Positions 1 through 8,053 of a stretch of 41,262 nucleotides of DNA are shown in pieces (position 1 is the first letter of the stretch; every line of letters begins with the position of its first letter). The position numbers and the translations under genes were made by a program. The stretch is taken from NCBI GenBank assembly GCA_003576845.1, contig QEVJ01000043.1, positions 1 to 41,262 on the forward strand, in the 5' to 3' direction. A model generated the notes under the pieces. It was given only the letters and a program-made list of their open reading frames with translations, ran no database searches and was not told the DNA's origin. The stretch comes from Planctomycetota bacterium (lineage in GTDB: Bacteria > Planctomycetota > Planctomycetia > Pirellulales > PLA5).

Positions 1-702
1 GAGGCCGTGCTGGCCGACATCGCCTCGCAGGGAAGCACCGAGGTTTATTGCCTGGGCGATATCGTCGGCTACGGCCCGAATCCCCGCGAGTGCATCGACC
101 TCGCCATGCAGTGCCAGGTCTGCCTGCTCGGCAATCACGACCAGGCCGCGCTTTTCGACCCGGAAGGCTTTAACACCGGGGCCGAGAGGGCGATTTTCTG
201 GACCCGAGATCAACTCGAAAAGCCGACCGACGACCCCGAATTGCAGGCCAAACGCTGGGATTTCTTGGGCGAGTTGCCGCGGCATCACCGCGAAAACTCG
301 CTGCTGTTCGTCCACGGTTCGCCGCGCAACCCGCTCAACGAATACGTCTTTCCCGAGGACATCTACAACCGGCGGAAGATGGAAAAAATCTTCAGCCTGA
401 TCGAGAAGTATTGCTTTCAGGGGCATACGCACGTGCCGGGCGTGTTCACCGAGGGCCTGCAATTCCATACGCCCGAGGAAGTCGGCCACCAATTTCGTTT
501 GGCCGGCGAGCGGCTGATGTTCAATGTCGGCTCCGTCGGCCAACCCCGCGACGGCGATCCGCGATCGTGCTACGTCGTGCTGGAAGACGACCTCGTCACC
601 TACCGCCGCGTCGATTACGACCGGGACAAGACGATCCAGAAGATTTACGACGTCCCGGAACTCGATAACTTCTTGGGCGACCGCCTCCGCGAAGGGCGAT
701 AG
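1..702 (+). CDS. Metallophosphoesterase family protein (5' truncated)
   Basis: The window opens inside this gene, so the first metal-binding motif (the usual N-terminal DxH) is missing and the GTG at position 7 is not the true start. What remains is 233 codons in frame. It shows the calcineurin-like phosphoesterase motifs in order: [10 protein letters not shown], then LLGNHDQA, and later QGHTHVP, which together supply Asp, Asn, His and paired His ligands of a di-metal centre. The arrangement matches the short cytoplasmic YfcE/MJ0936-like phosphodiesterases. The substrate cannot be read from the sequence. No signal peptide can be judged because the N-terminus is absent. The gene ends with TAG and is followed 44 nt later by a small membrane-protein gene on the same strand. 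Family assignment is firm; specific function is open. Confidence 0.9.
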   Translation, partial: EAVLADIASQGSTEVYCLGDIVGYGPNPRECIDLAMQCQVCLLGNHDQAALFDPEGFNTGAERAIFWTRDQLEKPTDDPELQAKRWDFLGELPRHHRENSLLFVHGSPRNPLNEYVFPEDIYNRRKMEKIFSLIEKYCFQGHTHVPGVFTEGLQFHTPEEVGHQFRLAGERLMFNVGSVGQPRDGDPRSCYVVLEDDLVTYRRVDYDRDKTIQKIYDVPELDNFLGDRLREGR

Positions 703-746
703 TCGGCAAGCTCGCAAATCTTCTTGCGACGGAGAGCGGACTCGTC

Positions 747-971
747 ATGTACGCCGCGTTTCTTGGCTTCGCATGGGTCGCGGCAATGACGTGGTACTAT
801 TCGTCGCGCCCGCGCGCTTTCTTGCGAAGGTTTGTTCCACGCGATGAGTGGCTTTCCGTGTGTCGCGAGTTTCGACGGCCGGAGAATTGTCGAGCGATCC
901 GCGCAATGGCAGTTTTGCAGTTGACGCTTGGATTGGTGGTTGGAATGGTCGCGCTGTTGTCGGGCGAATGA
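747..971 (+). CDS. Small two-helix membrane protein, hypothetical
   Basis: This is a 74-residue open frame starting at ATG, with a GGAG about 12 nt upstream (near 731) as a weak ribosome site. The product has a hydrophobic stretch at residues 1-17, a central basic segment rich in Arg and Glu (roughly 22-52, including RRFVPRDEW), and a second hydrophobic helix at about 53-71. That pattern predicts a two-pass membrane protein with a charged loop. No family is recognised. It sits between the phosphoesterase and the large exporter on the same strand. The hydrophobic pattern supports real coding, but a frame this short in GC-rich DNA could be spurious. Confidence 0.5.
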   Translation: MYAAFLGFAWVAAMTWYYSSRPRAFLRRFVPRDEWLSVCREFRRPENCRAIRAMAVLQLTLGLVVGMVALLSGE

Positions 972-1126
972 GGTTTCCAGCGTCGCGCTACCAGCTTCTA
1001 TAGGTCGAGCGCCAGCAATGCCAGCACGAGCGTCCGTCGGCAGTTCGCCTTGTTCCCCGCGTGCGAATCGAACTACAATCGGCCGGCTCAGGGACGAGAT
1101 TCTCACGCTCGCATTGAGGAAATCGA

Positions 1127-4039
1127 ATGTCCGCGGAACGGATGCCGCCGGATGAAACTTCGTTTCTATCGCGTCCTCTGGGGGCTGCCACGGCTTTGGT
1201 CGTCAAGCATCCGCGCGCGACGCTGGCGCTCGCCGGCGCGCTGGCGGTGGCCTGCTCCGTGTACTCGGCGCTGGGTCTCGGCTTTCGGACCAGCCGCCTC
1301 GACCTGTTGAATCCCAAGAGCAGCTACAACCAACTCTGGCTGCGGTACGTCGACGAGTTCGGCGACGAAGACGACGCCGTAGTCGTGTTTCAGGCGAAGT
1401 CGCCCGACGCGCTGCTTCCCGCGATCGACCGATTGAATCAAGCGGTGACCGCACAACCGCAGTTCTTTCGCTCCGTGCTGGCGAAGGTCGATTCGGCGAA
1501 GTTGCGAGCCAAGGGTTTGTATTATCTTTCTGCCGCGGATCTCGCAGCGATCCGTTCCTTCGTCGTTCAGCTCGAACCGGTGCCGGCCGGCGATTGGGGC
1601 GCGATCAAGCCGGCGAATTTGATCTATCAAGCGGCGCGGCAATGCGATCAAGTCCGGAACGATCCGATCGGACACGCATCCAGCGCGGCCGAAGCGAACG
1701 TTGCTCGGCTCGTCGGCGGCGTGGCTGCAGCGCTCGAACGCCGCGAATATCGTTCGCCCTGGCCGCCGATGCCGCAGCCGGCGATGGCCGACTTGGATAC
1801 GTTCGGCGAGGCGAGTTCCGCCGACGAAGCGATGGCCGGAGCGATGACCGAATCGAAGCCGCAATACCTTCTCGCCGAAGAGGGCCGGCTGGGCTTCGTG
1901 CTCTTGAAGCTCAACCTCGACGAGCAGAGCGGCCAATTCGACCGCGGCAGCAAGGCGGTCGACGCATTGCGGCTGCTAATCGCACAAACGGCCAAGGCAC
2001 ATCCCGAAGTAAAGATCGGCCTGACCGGCTTGCCGATCATGGAGAACGACGAGATGCGCGAAAGCGCCTCGTCGATGTGGCAGGCCAACGTGTTAAGCCT
2101 CGGCGGCGTGTCGCTCGTGGTGATCGCCTGCTTCGGCGGCATTCGCCATCCGCTGTTGGCTGCGGCAGCGTTCACGCTCGCGATGGCCTGGTCGTTCGGA
2201 TTCACGACGCTGGCCGTGGGACACCTGAACATCTTAAGCGCGGCGTTCGGCGCGATCCTCATCGGCATCGGAATGGACTTTGGAATCCATTACGTTGCCC
2301 GTTATGTCGACCTGCGCAACCGCGGCTTCGACGGAAGCGACGCGCTCGTCGGCGCGTCGCGGTCGGTCGGTCCCGGCATCGTGACCGGCGGCGTGACGAC
2401 GGCGATCGCGTTTTTCACCGTGGCGTTGACCGATTTTACCGGCGTCGTCGAGCTGGGCGTGATCTCCGGCGGCGGCGTGCTGCTGTGCATCGTGGCCGCG
2501 ATGCTCGTATTGCCCGCGATGGCGCGTCTGGTGGACCGCAAGCGGCAGTTCGACCACGTGCCGCAGCCGCTTCCCGTCGGTTCGTGGCTCGCGCCGCTGG
2601 CGAAAACGCCCGGTACGGTGTTTCTCGGTTCTTTGGTGGCGACGGCGCTCGTCGCGCTTGGATGTTACCAACTTCGGTACGACCATAACCTGTTGAACTT
2701 GCAGCCGGTCGGTCTGGAAAGCGTCGCCATCGAAGAGCAGTTGCTGGCCGGTTGCGACCAGAGCGTGTGGTACGCCGTATCGCTGTGCAGTAGCCGCGCG
2801 GAGATGGTCAAAAAGCGGCAACTGTTCGAGAAAATGCCGAGCGTGCAGCGGACCGAAGAGATCATGACGATGCTGCCCACGGGCATCGAGCAGAAGCGGC
2901 CGATCGTTGCCGAGATTCGCGAGTGGCTGACCCCGCTTTCGCGAGACGTGCCGCTATTGCCGGTGGACCAACCGGCGGAGTTGGACCGGGCGCTTGCCCA
3001 ATGCGAAGCGGTTCTGCGAACGTCTCCCGATGCGTCCCAAACGGCCGACCTGGTGCGGCACGCCCGACGACTGCTTGCGGAAATGGACCCGCGCCAAGCG
3101 ATGGCGCGGATGGCCGAGTATCAGCAGCGCGCAGCGGGAGAGCTGCTCGCGCGGCTCGCGGCGCTGGCCCAATGCACGAGTCCCGAACCGCCGACGTTCG
3201 ACGATTTCCCCCGACCGCTCGTCGAGCGATTCATCGGCCGCACCGGCAAGCATCAGTTGCGGATTTACGGCCACGGCAGTCTCTGGGACATGGCGGCGCT
3301 CGAAAAGTTCGTCCACGACGTGAAGCGAGTCGATCCGGCCGCGACCGGCAAACCGCTGCAAACCTACTACGCCTCGCACCAGATGCAGCGGAGCTACGTT
3401 CACGCCGCCTGCTATGCCCTTGTGGCGATTACGATCGCGATCCTGCTCGACTTCGGCAACCTCCGCGATTCGCTGCTCGCGCTGCTGCCCATGGCGCTCG
3501 GCGTCGTGCAAATGTTCGGCTTAATGGGGCTTTTCGGCATTCCGCTCAACGCGGCGAACATGATCGTCCTGCCGTTGCTCCTGGGTATCGGGCTGGACAC
3601 CGGCGTCCACATGGTACACGATTTCCGCTCGCAACCGGGGCCGTATCGCGTGAGCGGTTCGACGGCCGTTGCCGTGCTCATCACCGCGCTCACGACGATC
3701 GTCGGGTTCGGCGCGTTGATGATTGCCAGCCACCGCGGGCTCGCAAGCTTGGGCCGCGTGATGACGATCGGCGCGACGTGCTGCCTGTTCACGTCGCTCG
3801 TCGTGCTGCCGGCGCTGCTCACGTGGCTGAGCCGCAATCGGCGACGGCAAGAAGATGCCGACGACGACTCCTTCGAAACCTCGACCGAACTCGCGTCGCC
3901 GCGCAAAACGGACGGCGACGGTCCGGCAGAAGCCGTGCCGCTCATCCCCCGACCGCACTTCGACCTGCTACCCGCCGACGGCAAACGCCGGCAAACGCGG
4001 GCAGCCGCTACGGTCGCGAGCGAAGCGCTGCGTGAGTAA
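1127..4039 (+). CDS. MMPL/RND-family exporter (HpnN-like)
   Basis: A 970-residue RND-superfamily permease. It has one N-terminal helix (about 26-50), a large extracytoplasmic domain, a five- to six-helix bundle, a second extracytoplasmic domain and a second helix bundle. Each bundle carries the diagnostic acidic motif in its helix 4: GIGMDFGIHYVARY near residue 382 and GIGLDTGVHMVHDF near 819, the Asp/His residues associated with proton relay in MMPL and Patched-like carriers. The twin-repeat layout and length match hopanoid-associated HpnN transporters and other lipid exporters. The start ATG has GAGGA six nt upstream, which decides it. The C-terminal 60 residues are hydrophilic. Substrate is inferred to be a lipid or hydrophobic compound; no hopanoid genes are visible nearby, so HpnN identity is not claimed. 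Confidence 0.9.
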   Translation: MSAERMPPDETSFLSRPLGAATALVVKHPRATLALAGALAVACSVYSALGLGFRTSRLDLLNPKSSYNQLWLRYVDEFGDEDDAVVVFQAKSPDALLPAIDRLNQAVTAQPQFFRSVLAKVDSAKLRAKGLYYLSAADLAAIRSFVVQLEPVPAGDWGAIKPANLIYQAARQCDQVRNDPIGHASSAAEANVARLVGGVAAALERREYRSPWPPMPQPAMADLDTFGEASSADEAMAGAMTESKPQYLLAEEGRLGFVLLKLNLDEQSGQFDRGSKAVDALRLLIAQTAKAHPEVKIGLTGLPIMENDEMRESASSMWQANVLSLGGVSLVVIACFGGIRHPLLAAAAFTLAMAWSFGFTTLAVGHLNILSAAFGAILIGIGMDFGIHYVARYVDLRNRGFDGSDALVGASRSVGPGIVTGGVTTAIAFFTVALTDFTGVVELGVISGGGVLLCIVAAMLVLPAMARLVDRKRQFDHVPQPLPVGSWLAPLAKTPGTVFLGSLVATALVALGCYQLRYDHNLLNLQPVGLESVAIEEQLLAGCDQSVWYAVSLCSSRAEMVKKRQLFEKMPSVQRTEEIMTMLPTGIEQKRPIVAEIREWLTPLSRDVPLLPVDQPAELDRALAQCEAVLRTSPDASQTADLVRHARRLLAEMDPRQAMARMAEYQQRAAGELLARLAALAQCTSPEPPTFDDFPRPLVERFIGRTGKHQLRIYGHGSLWDMAALEKFVHDVKRVDPAATGKPLQTYYASHQMQRSYVHAACYALVAITIAILLDFGNLRDSLLALLPMALGVVQMFGLMGLFGIPLNAANMIVLPLLLGIGLDTGVHMVHDFRSQPGPYRVSGSTAVAVLITALTTIVGFGALMIASHRGLASLGRVMTIGATCCLFTSLVVLPALLTWLSRNRRRQEDADDDSFETSTELASPRKTDGDGPAEAVPLIPRPHFDLLPADGKRRQTRAAATVASEALRE

Positions 4040-4112
4040 CGCAGCGTCGCCCTGTCAGCCCGCGGCACCCGCCAGTATCATTCGTTCACGCCGCGCGGAG
4101 CGAAGCGACACG

Positions 4113-4147
4113 CGAATCCCGAATCCCGAATCCCGAATCCCGAATCC
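4113..4147. repeat. Heptamer tandem array, 5 x CGAATCC
   Basis: Five exact, contiguous copies of the 7-nt word CGAATCC occupy 4113-4147. The array ends seven nt before the ATG of oligoendopeptidase F, taking up the space where a Shine-Dalgarno sequence would lie. It belongs to the window-wide family of 7-nt-period intergenic arrays. Confidence 0.9.
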
Positions 4148-4154
4148 GGCCTCC

Positions 4155-5948
4155 ATGAAAACGCTTCCCCGCCGCGACCAAGTCCAACCTCAGGACACCT
4201 GGGACCTTTCGAGCCTGTTTGCCGACGATGCCGCGTGGGAATCTGCTTTCCGCAAGTGGGAGAAGCGGATCGGGGGATATCAGAAGTTCCGCGGGCATCT
4301 CGCCGACAGTCCCCGGTCGCTTGCCGCGGCGCTGAAGTTTGAATCGCTCTTCGACCGCGCCGGCGAGGCGCTCGGGAACTATGCCTTTCTTAAATCGGCT
4401 GAAGACCAGTCGAACAGCACGTATCAGCGAATGGTTGGGCGCTATCAAAGCGCGGCCAGCCGCGCGGCCCAAGCCGCCAGCTACATGCGGCCCGAGATTC
4501 TGGCGATACCGCAAGGCAAGATGAAGCGGATGCTCGCCGACCGCGCGCTCAAGCCGTATCGCGTCCTGCTCGTGCGGATGCGGCGATTCAAGAAGCACAC
4601 GCTCTCGAAACGCGAGGAAGAACTCCTCGCGATGCAGAGCGAGATGGCATCGGCCACCAACAAGATTTTCACGCAGCTCAATAACTCCGACCTTAAGTTC
4701 GGCCTGGTGAAGAACGAACGGGGCGAAGAGATCGAACTGGGGCACGCCACGTTCAGCACCCTGCTGCATGCGCCCAAGCGCGCCGTCCGCAAGACGGCGT
4801 TTCACCAGTACTACGGTCAGTTCAAGGCGCACGAAAACACACTCGCCGCGACGCTTTCCGGTTCGATTCATCGCGACGTGTATTATGCCAAGGCCCGCGG
4901 GTACGCCAGCGCGCTCGATGCGGCGCTGTTTCCGGACAACGTTCCGCAAGCCGTGTACGACAATCTGATCTCCGCGGTCCATAAACATTTGCCGGCCGTG
5001 TATCGCTACCTCGATCTGCGGCGGCGAAAGATGAAGCTGCCCGACATCCACCACTACGACACGTACGTGCCGATTCTCAGCGACTTGGACACGCGGTATA
5101 CCTGGGATCAGGCGGTGCAAACGGTGATCGACGCGCTTACCCCGCTGGGAAGCGAGTATTGCGGCGTCCTCGAACGCGGCCTCAAGGGGCGCTGGTGCGA
5201 TCGCTTTCCGAACGTCGGCAAGCAGAGCGGGGCATTCAGTAGCGGGGCCTACGACGGCCAGCCCTACATCCTGATGAACTACCAGGAAGAAGTGCTCGAC
5301 CACGTGTTCACGCTTGCCCACGAAGCGGGACACTCGATGCACACGTATTATTCCGCCGCCAAGCAGCCGTTCCAGTATTACGACTACACGATCTTCGTCG
5401 CCGAAGTGGCGAGCACGTTCAACGAACAACTGTTGAGCAATCACTTGCGCGCGCGGGCCAAGAACGATCGCGAGCGGGCCTACCTCATCAACCGCGACAT
5501 CGACGCGATCCGCGCGACCATCGTTCGCCAGACGATGTTCGCCGAGTTCGAGAAGGTCGCCCACGCCCAAGTCGAATCCGGCGAACCTCTGACGGTCGAG
5601 GCGTTCAAGTCGATCTATCGCGGGCTGCTCGAAAGGTACTTTGGACCGGAGTTCGCGTTGGACGAGGAGCTTTCGCTCGAATGCTTCCGCATTCCGCATT
5701 TCTATCGTGCGTTCTACGTCTACAAGTACGCGACCGGCCTGGCCGCGGCGATCGCGCTCGCCGACCGCGTCACGACGGGCGGGAAGCAGGAACTGGCCGA
5801 CTACCTCGGCTTTCTTTCCGGCGGCTCATCGAAAGACCCGCTCGATCTGCTCCGCGGCGCGGGGGTCGACATGGCCAAGCCGGAGCCGGTCGAAACGGCC
5901 CTGGTTCATTTCGGGCGGCTGGTGGACGAACTCAACTCGCTGCTTTGA
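4155..5948 (+). CDS. pepF: Oligoendopeptidase F, M3 family
   Basis: A 597-residue cytosolic zinc metallopeptidase that cleaves short peptides. The zinc site is clear: HEAGH at residues 389-393 gives two His ligands and the catalytic Glu, and E417 in FVAEVASTFNE is the third ligand, 24 residues after the second His as is usual for M3 peptidases. Length is typical for PepF (about 600). The N-terminus reads MKTLPRRDQVQPQDTWDLSS; the 'TWDLSSLF' segment is a family hallmark. The frame is open for 100 codons further upstream, but that part overlaps the preceding gene and contains a translated heptamer array, so the ATG at 4155 is chosen. No Shine-Dalgarno is visible, because the CGAATCC array lies directly upstream. 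The C-terminal PF03-type helical domain is intact. Probably a housekeeping peptide-recycling enzyme. Confidence 0.95.
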   Translation: MKTLPRRDQVQPQDTWDLSSLFADDAAWESAFRKWEKRIGGYQKFRGHLADSPRSLAAALKFESLFDRAGEALGNYAFLKSAEDQSNSTYQRMVGRYQSAASRAAQAASYMRPEILAIPQGKMKRMLADRALKPYRVLLVRMRRFKKHTLSKREEELLAMQSEMASATNKIFTQLNNSDLKFGLVKNERGEEIELGHATFSTLLHAPKRAVRKTAFHQYYGQFKAHENTLAATLSGSIHRDVYYAKARGYASALDAALFPDNVPQAVYDNLISAVHKHLPAVYRYLDLRRRKMKLPDIHHYDTYVPILSDLDTRYTWDQAVQTVIDALTPLGSEYCGVLERGLKGRWCDRFPNVGKQSGAFSSGAYDGQPYILMNYQEEVLDHVFTLAHEAGHSMHTYYSAAKQPFQYYDYTIFVAEVASTFNEQLLSNHLRARAKNDRERAYLINRDIDAIRATIVRQTMFAEFEKVAHAQVESGEPLTVEAFKSIYRGLLERYFGPEFALDEELSLECFRIPHFYRAFYVYKYATGLAAAIALADRVTTGGKQELADYLGFLSGGSSKDPLDLLRGAGVDMAKPEPVETALVHFGRLVDELNSLL

Positions 5949-5950
5949 AA

Positions 5951-6080
5951 TGCAAAAGGCAAAATGAAAAGTGCAAAATGCGGAACGATCCGGCGTTCGG
6001 ATCGACGGAAGGCGAGCGTCCGGCTATCGGACTTCCTTCATTTTTCATTCTTCATTTTGCATTCGGCATCCTTCAACTGT
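5951..6080. repeat. Inverted pair of heptamer arrays between convergent genes
   Basis: Left arm 5951-5985 is five 7-nt words of the type TGCAAAA/GGCAAAA/TGAAAAG. Right arm 6039-6080 is six words of the type CATTTTT/CATTCTT/CATTTTG/CATTCGG. The arms are partly complementary (for example GCAAAATG with CATTTTGC), so a long imperfect hairpin can form. It fills the gap between the convergent pepF and ybaK genes and could work as a two-way transcription end. A small inner hairpin (CGATCCG...CGGATCG, 5985-6005) lies between the arms. Confidence 0.8.
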
Positions 6081-6082
6081 CC

Positions 6083-6550
6083 TCATTCCGAAAAACTCCC
6101 GCGAGACGGCTGCTCTGCCTTCAGATAGTCCGCCAGCGTCATGCCGATTGAGATGGCGTGGTCTCCGGCGTTGAAGTTGATCGCCGGCTCTTCGCACAGC
6201 CGTTCGTCGCAATAGGTGGGCAGACCGAACAAGCTGCCGAACGGCGGAATCGAACCCGGCGCGAGGCCCGTGAGCCGCGCGACTTCCGCGCGGTCGGCGA
6301 ATCGCAAGCTCTTCGCGCCGAGCGCCTGCCGGACCGCTTTGCTGGCCAACTTGCGATTGGCGGACAGCACGAACATTACGAACGCATCGTCGAGCTTGCA
6401 AACAAGCGCTTTCGCGCCGCTGGACAGCGGCGTGCCGCGAACGGCGGCCGCTTCCTGGCTCGTAAACACCGGTTCGTGCCGTAGGACGTTGAACTCGACG
6501 CCGGAGTTGCGCAGACGGGCTTCGAGCCGGGAAAAGACCGTTTCGGACAT
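6083..6550 (-). CDS. YbaK/EbsC-type aminoacyl-tRNA deacylase domain protein
   Basis: A 155-residue single-domain protein of the YbaK/ProX editing family, which hydrolyses mischarged aminoacyl-tRNAs. Visible hallmarks are the early 'LRHEPVFTSQEAA' segment, the lysine-bearing strand GAKALVCK (about residues 45-52, with the family's functional Lys), the FVLSANRKL strand and the loop GLAPGSIPPFG (about 95-105) that lines the substrate pocket. The start is the ATG at 6550 (MSETVF); a longer open frame upstream overlaps cpaE and is rejected. The gene follows cpaE on the same strand after 86 nt, in the position where a Tad locus would normally continue with cpaF. Family is firm; which tRNA it edits (Cys-tRNA(Pro), Ala-tRNA(Pro) or another) cannot be decided. 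Confidence 0.9.
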   Translation of the reverse strand: MSETVFSRLEARLRNSGVEFNVLRHEPVFTSQEAAAVRGTPLSSGAKALVCKLDDAFVMFVLSANRKLASKAVRQALGAKSLRFADRAEVARLTGLAPGSIPPFGSLFGLPTYCDERLCEEPAINFNAGDHAISIGMTLADYLKAEQPSRGSFSE

Positions 6551-6636
6551 CGTCGGTTCCAGGTGCAACGCGAGCGTTTGCGGAAGACGCACGCGCCGAG
6601 CGCGCGGCAAGCTCAAATGTCGTTCGACGAAGCGAT

Positions 6637-7845
6637 CTACGCCTTGGTCTTCGACGACCAGAGGCCGAACCACTTTCCTTTGCCGCCCTTGTCCGCATTG
6701 CCGGCAAGCTCGGGATCGTCGCAGAGTTCGGCGGCCAGCTTTAGTACGGCCTGCGTGATGGCGGCGCGCGGGGCTTGCTCGACGAGCGGCACGCCGTTGT
6801 TGCGAACTTCGCTCATCGTGCGGTAGTCGTTCGGCAGTTGCGAAAAGATCTCCTTGCCGAGCGTTTCCTGGGCTTTCTTGAGCGTGATTTGCCCGCTTTC
6901 GAGCCCCACGCGGTTGACGACGATTTTCACCTTGTCCTTGATCGCCGAATGTTCGTTGAGCGACGTGTTGAGCCGCACGACGTTCCGCAAGCACGGCAGA
7001 TCGAGCTGCGTGACGAGCAGGACGTGGTCGGAAACCTGCATCGCCAGCATGTCGAGCCGGCTGTAGCTCTTCGACAGGTCGATGATCATGTGCGTGAACG
7101 TGGCCTTCAAGAGGCCGAACACGCGCTGCATGTCGTCTTCGGTGATTTGCGGAATGTCTTCCAGGTGCACCGGCCGCGGCAGCAGGAACAAACCCGACGA
7201 ATGCTTGGTGAGCGAGCGCTTGAGCAGGGCAAAGTCGAGCCGAGTGACGTTCTGGGCAAGGTCGAGCACGGTGTATTCGGGGATCGCGTCCAAGAACACG
7301 TCGGCATCGCCCAAACACATATCCAGGTCGACCAGGACCACGGTGTTCTTCTCGTCGGCGGCCAGCGCACAGCCGAGATTCACGGCCAGGCTGGTCGTGC
7401 CCACGCCGCCGGTCGAACCGGCTACGGCGATCGTCGTGCAGCCGCGCGATTTGCCCGTGCCCTTGCCGAACCGCAGCGTCGTGATACGGTCGAGCGCGGT
7501 GAGCAGATCTTCGAGCTTGATCGGGTGGGTGAGAAACTCTTTCGCACCGGCCCGCATCGCCCGCAAGATCAAGCTGCCGTCGCTCGAACTGCTGACCACG
7601 AGGATGCTGCACTCGGGCGAGGTCTTATGAAGCTGCGAGACGAGGTCCAGTCCCTTGTCGGGGTCGGCGTCGAGCGAGATCACGCCCACGTCGGGATGCG
7701 TCTGGCTGACGACGTCGGCGAAGAACTCGTAGCGCGAGGCTTCCGCTTCGAGCCAGATGCGATCCATGCCCAAGAGCAACGACTTCAGCGCATCGCGCGT
7801 CGTGTCTTTGGGGTCGACGATCGCTAATCGAAGAACTTGAGTCAT
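6637..7845 (-). CDS. cpaE: CpaE/TadZ-type pilus assembly ATPase
   Basis: A 402-residue protein with an N-terminal receiver-like domain (about residues 5-120) followed by a ParA/MinD-type ATPase domain (about 135-375). This is the architecture of CpaE/TadZ, which places the Tad/Flp pilus machine at the pole. The receiver part keeps D11 and a VISLDAD segment at 55-61. The nucleotide loop reads GSTGGVGTTS at 143-152, so both lysines of the deviant Walker A (KGGxGKT) are missing and are occupied by Thr145 and Thr150. Variant loops are known in TadZ proteins, but this one suggests weak or absent ATP hydrolysis. A VLVDLDM strand (about 170-176) is the Walker A-prime/switch I region. It is the last recognisable Tad gene of the cluster, 208 nt downstream of cpaC. 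Confidence 0.93.
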   Translation of the reverse strand: MTQVLRLAIVDPKDTTRDALKSLLLGMDRIWLEAEASRYEFFADVVSQTHPDVGVISLDADPDKGLDLVSQLHKTSPECSILVVSSSSDGSLILRAMRAGAKEFLTHPIKLEDLLTALDRITTLRFGKGTGKSRGCTTIAVAGSTGGVGTTSLAVNLGCALAADEKNTVVLVDLDMCLGDADVFLDAIPEYTVLDLAQNVTRLDFALLKRSLTKHSSGLFLLPRPVHLEDIPQITEDDMQRVFGLLKATFTHMIIDLSKSYSRLDMLAMQVSDHVLLVTQLDLPCLRNVVRLNTSLNEHSAIKDKVKIVVNRVGLESGQITLKKAQETLGKEIFSQLPNDYRTMSEVRNNGVPLVEQAPRAAITQAVLKLAAELCDDPELAGNADKGGKGKWFGLWSSKTKA

Positions 7846-8053
7846 GAATGTCGACCGCCGCCTTCGCTGTCCATCGGGATGAGTCCGTTCGCGGCGCTTC
7901 CGGTAGCGCCGCCTGGGTCGAAATCCACCGCGGCGAGCGCCGCGTCGCTGTCACGTTGCACCGTCGTGCTCCGGCGACAGCCTTTCCGAAAACACTCCCG
8001 GCGCGAGGACGGCCAGATTTCCGTCCACGCGCCGCGGAATTGTTCACCTCTAT

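Noticed and set aside
1040-1085. A tRNA-like stretch with a GCGAATCGAAC run
   Set aside because: It resembles the 3' half of a tRNA only superficially; acceptor and anticodon arms could not be drawn.
4086-5699. An open frame of 537 codons antisense to pepF
   Set aside because: No motif and no start signal; the plus strand holds a complete M3 peptidase with its zinc site.
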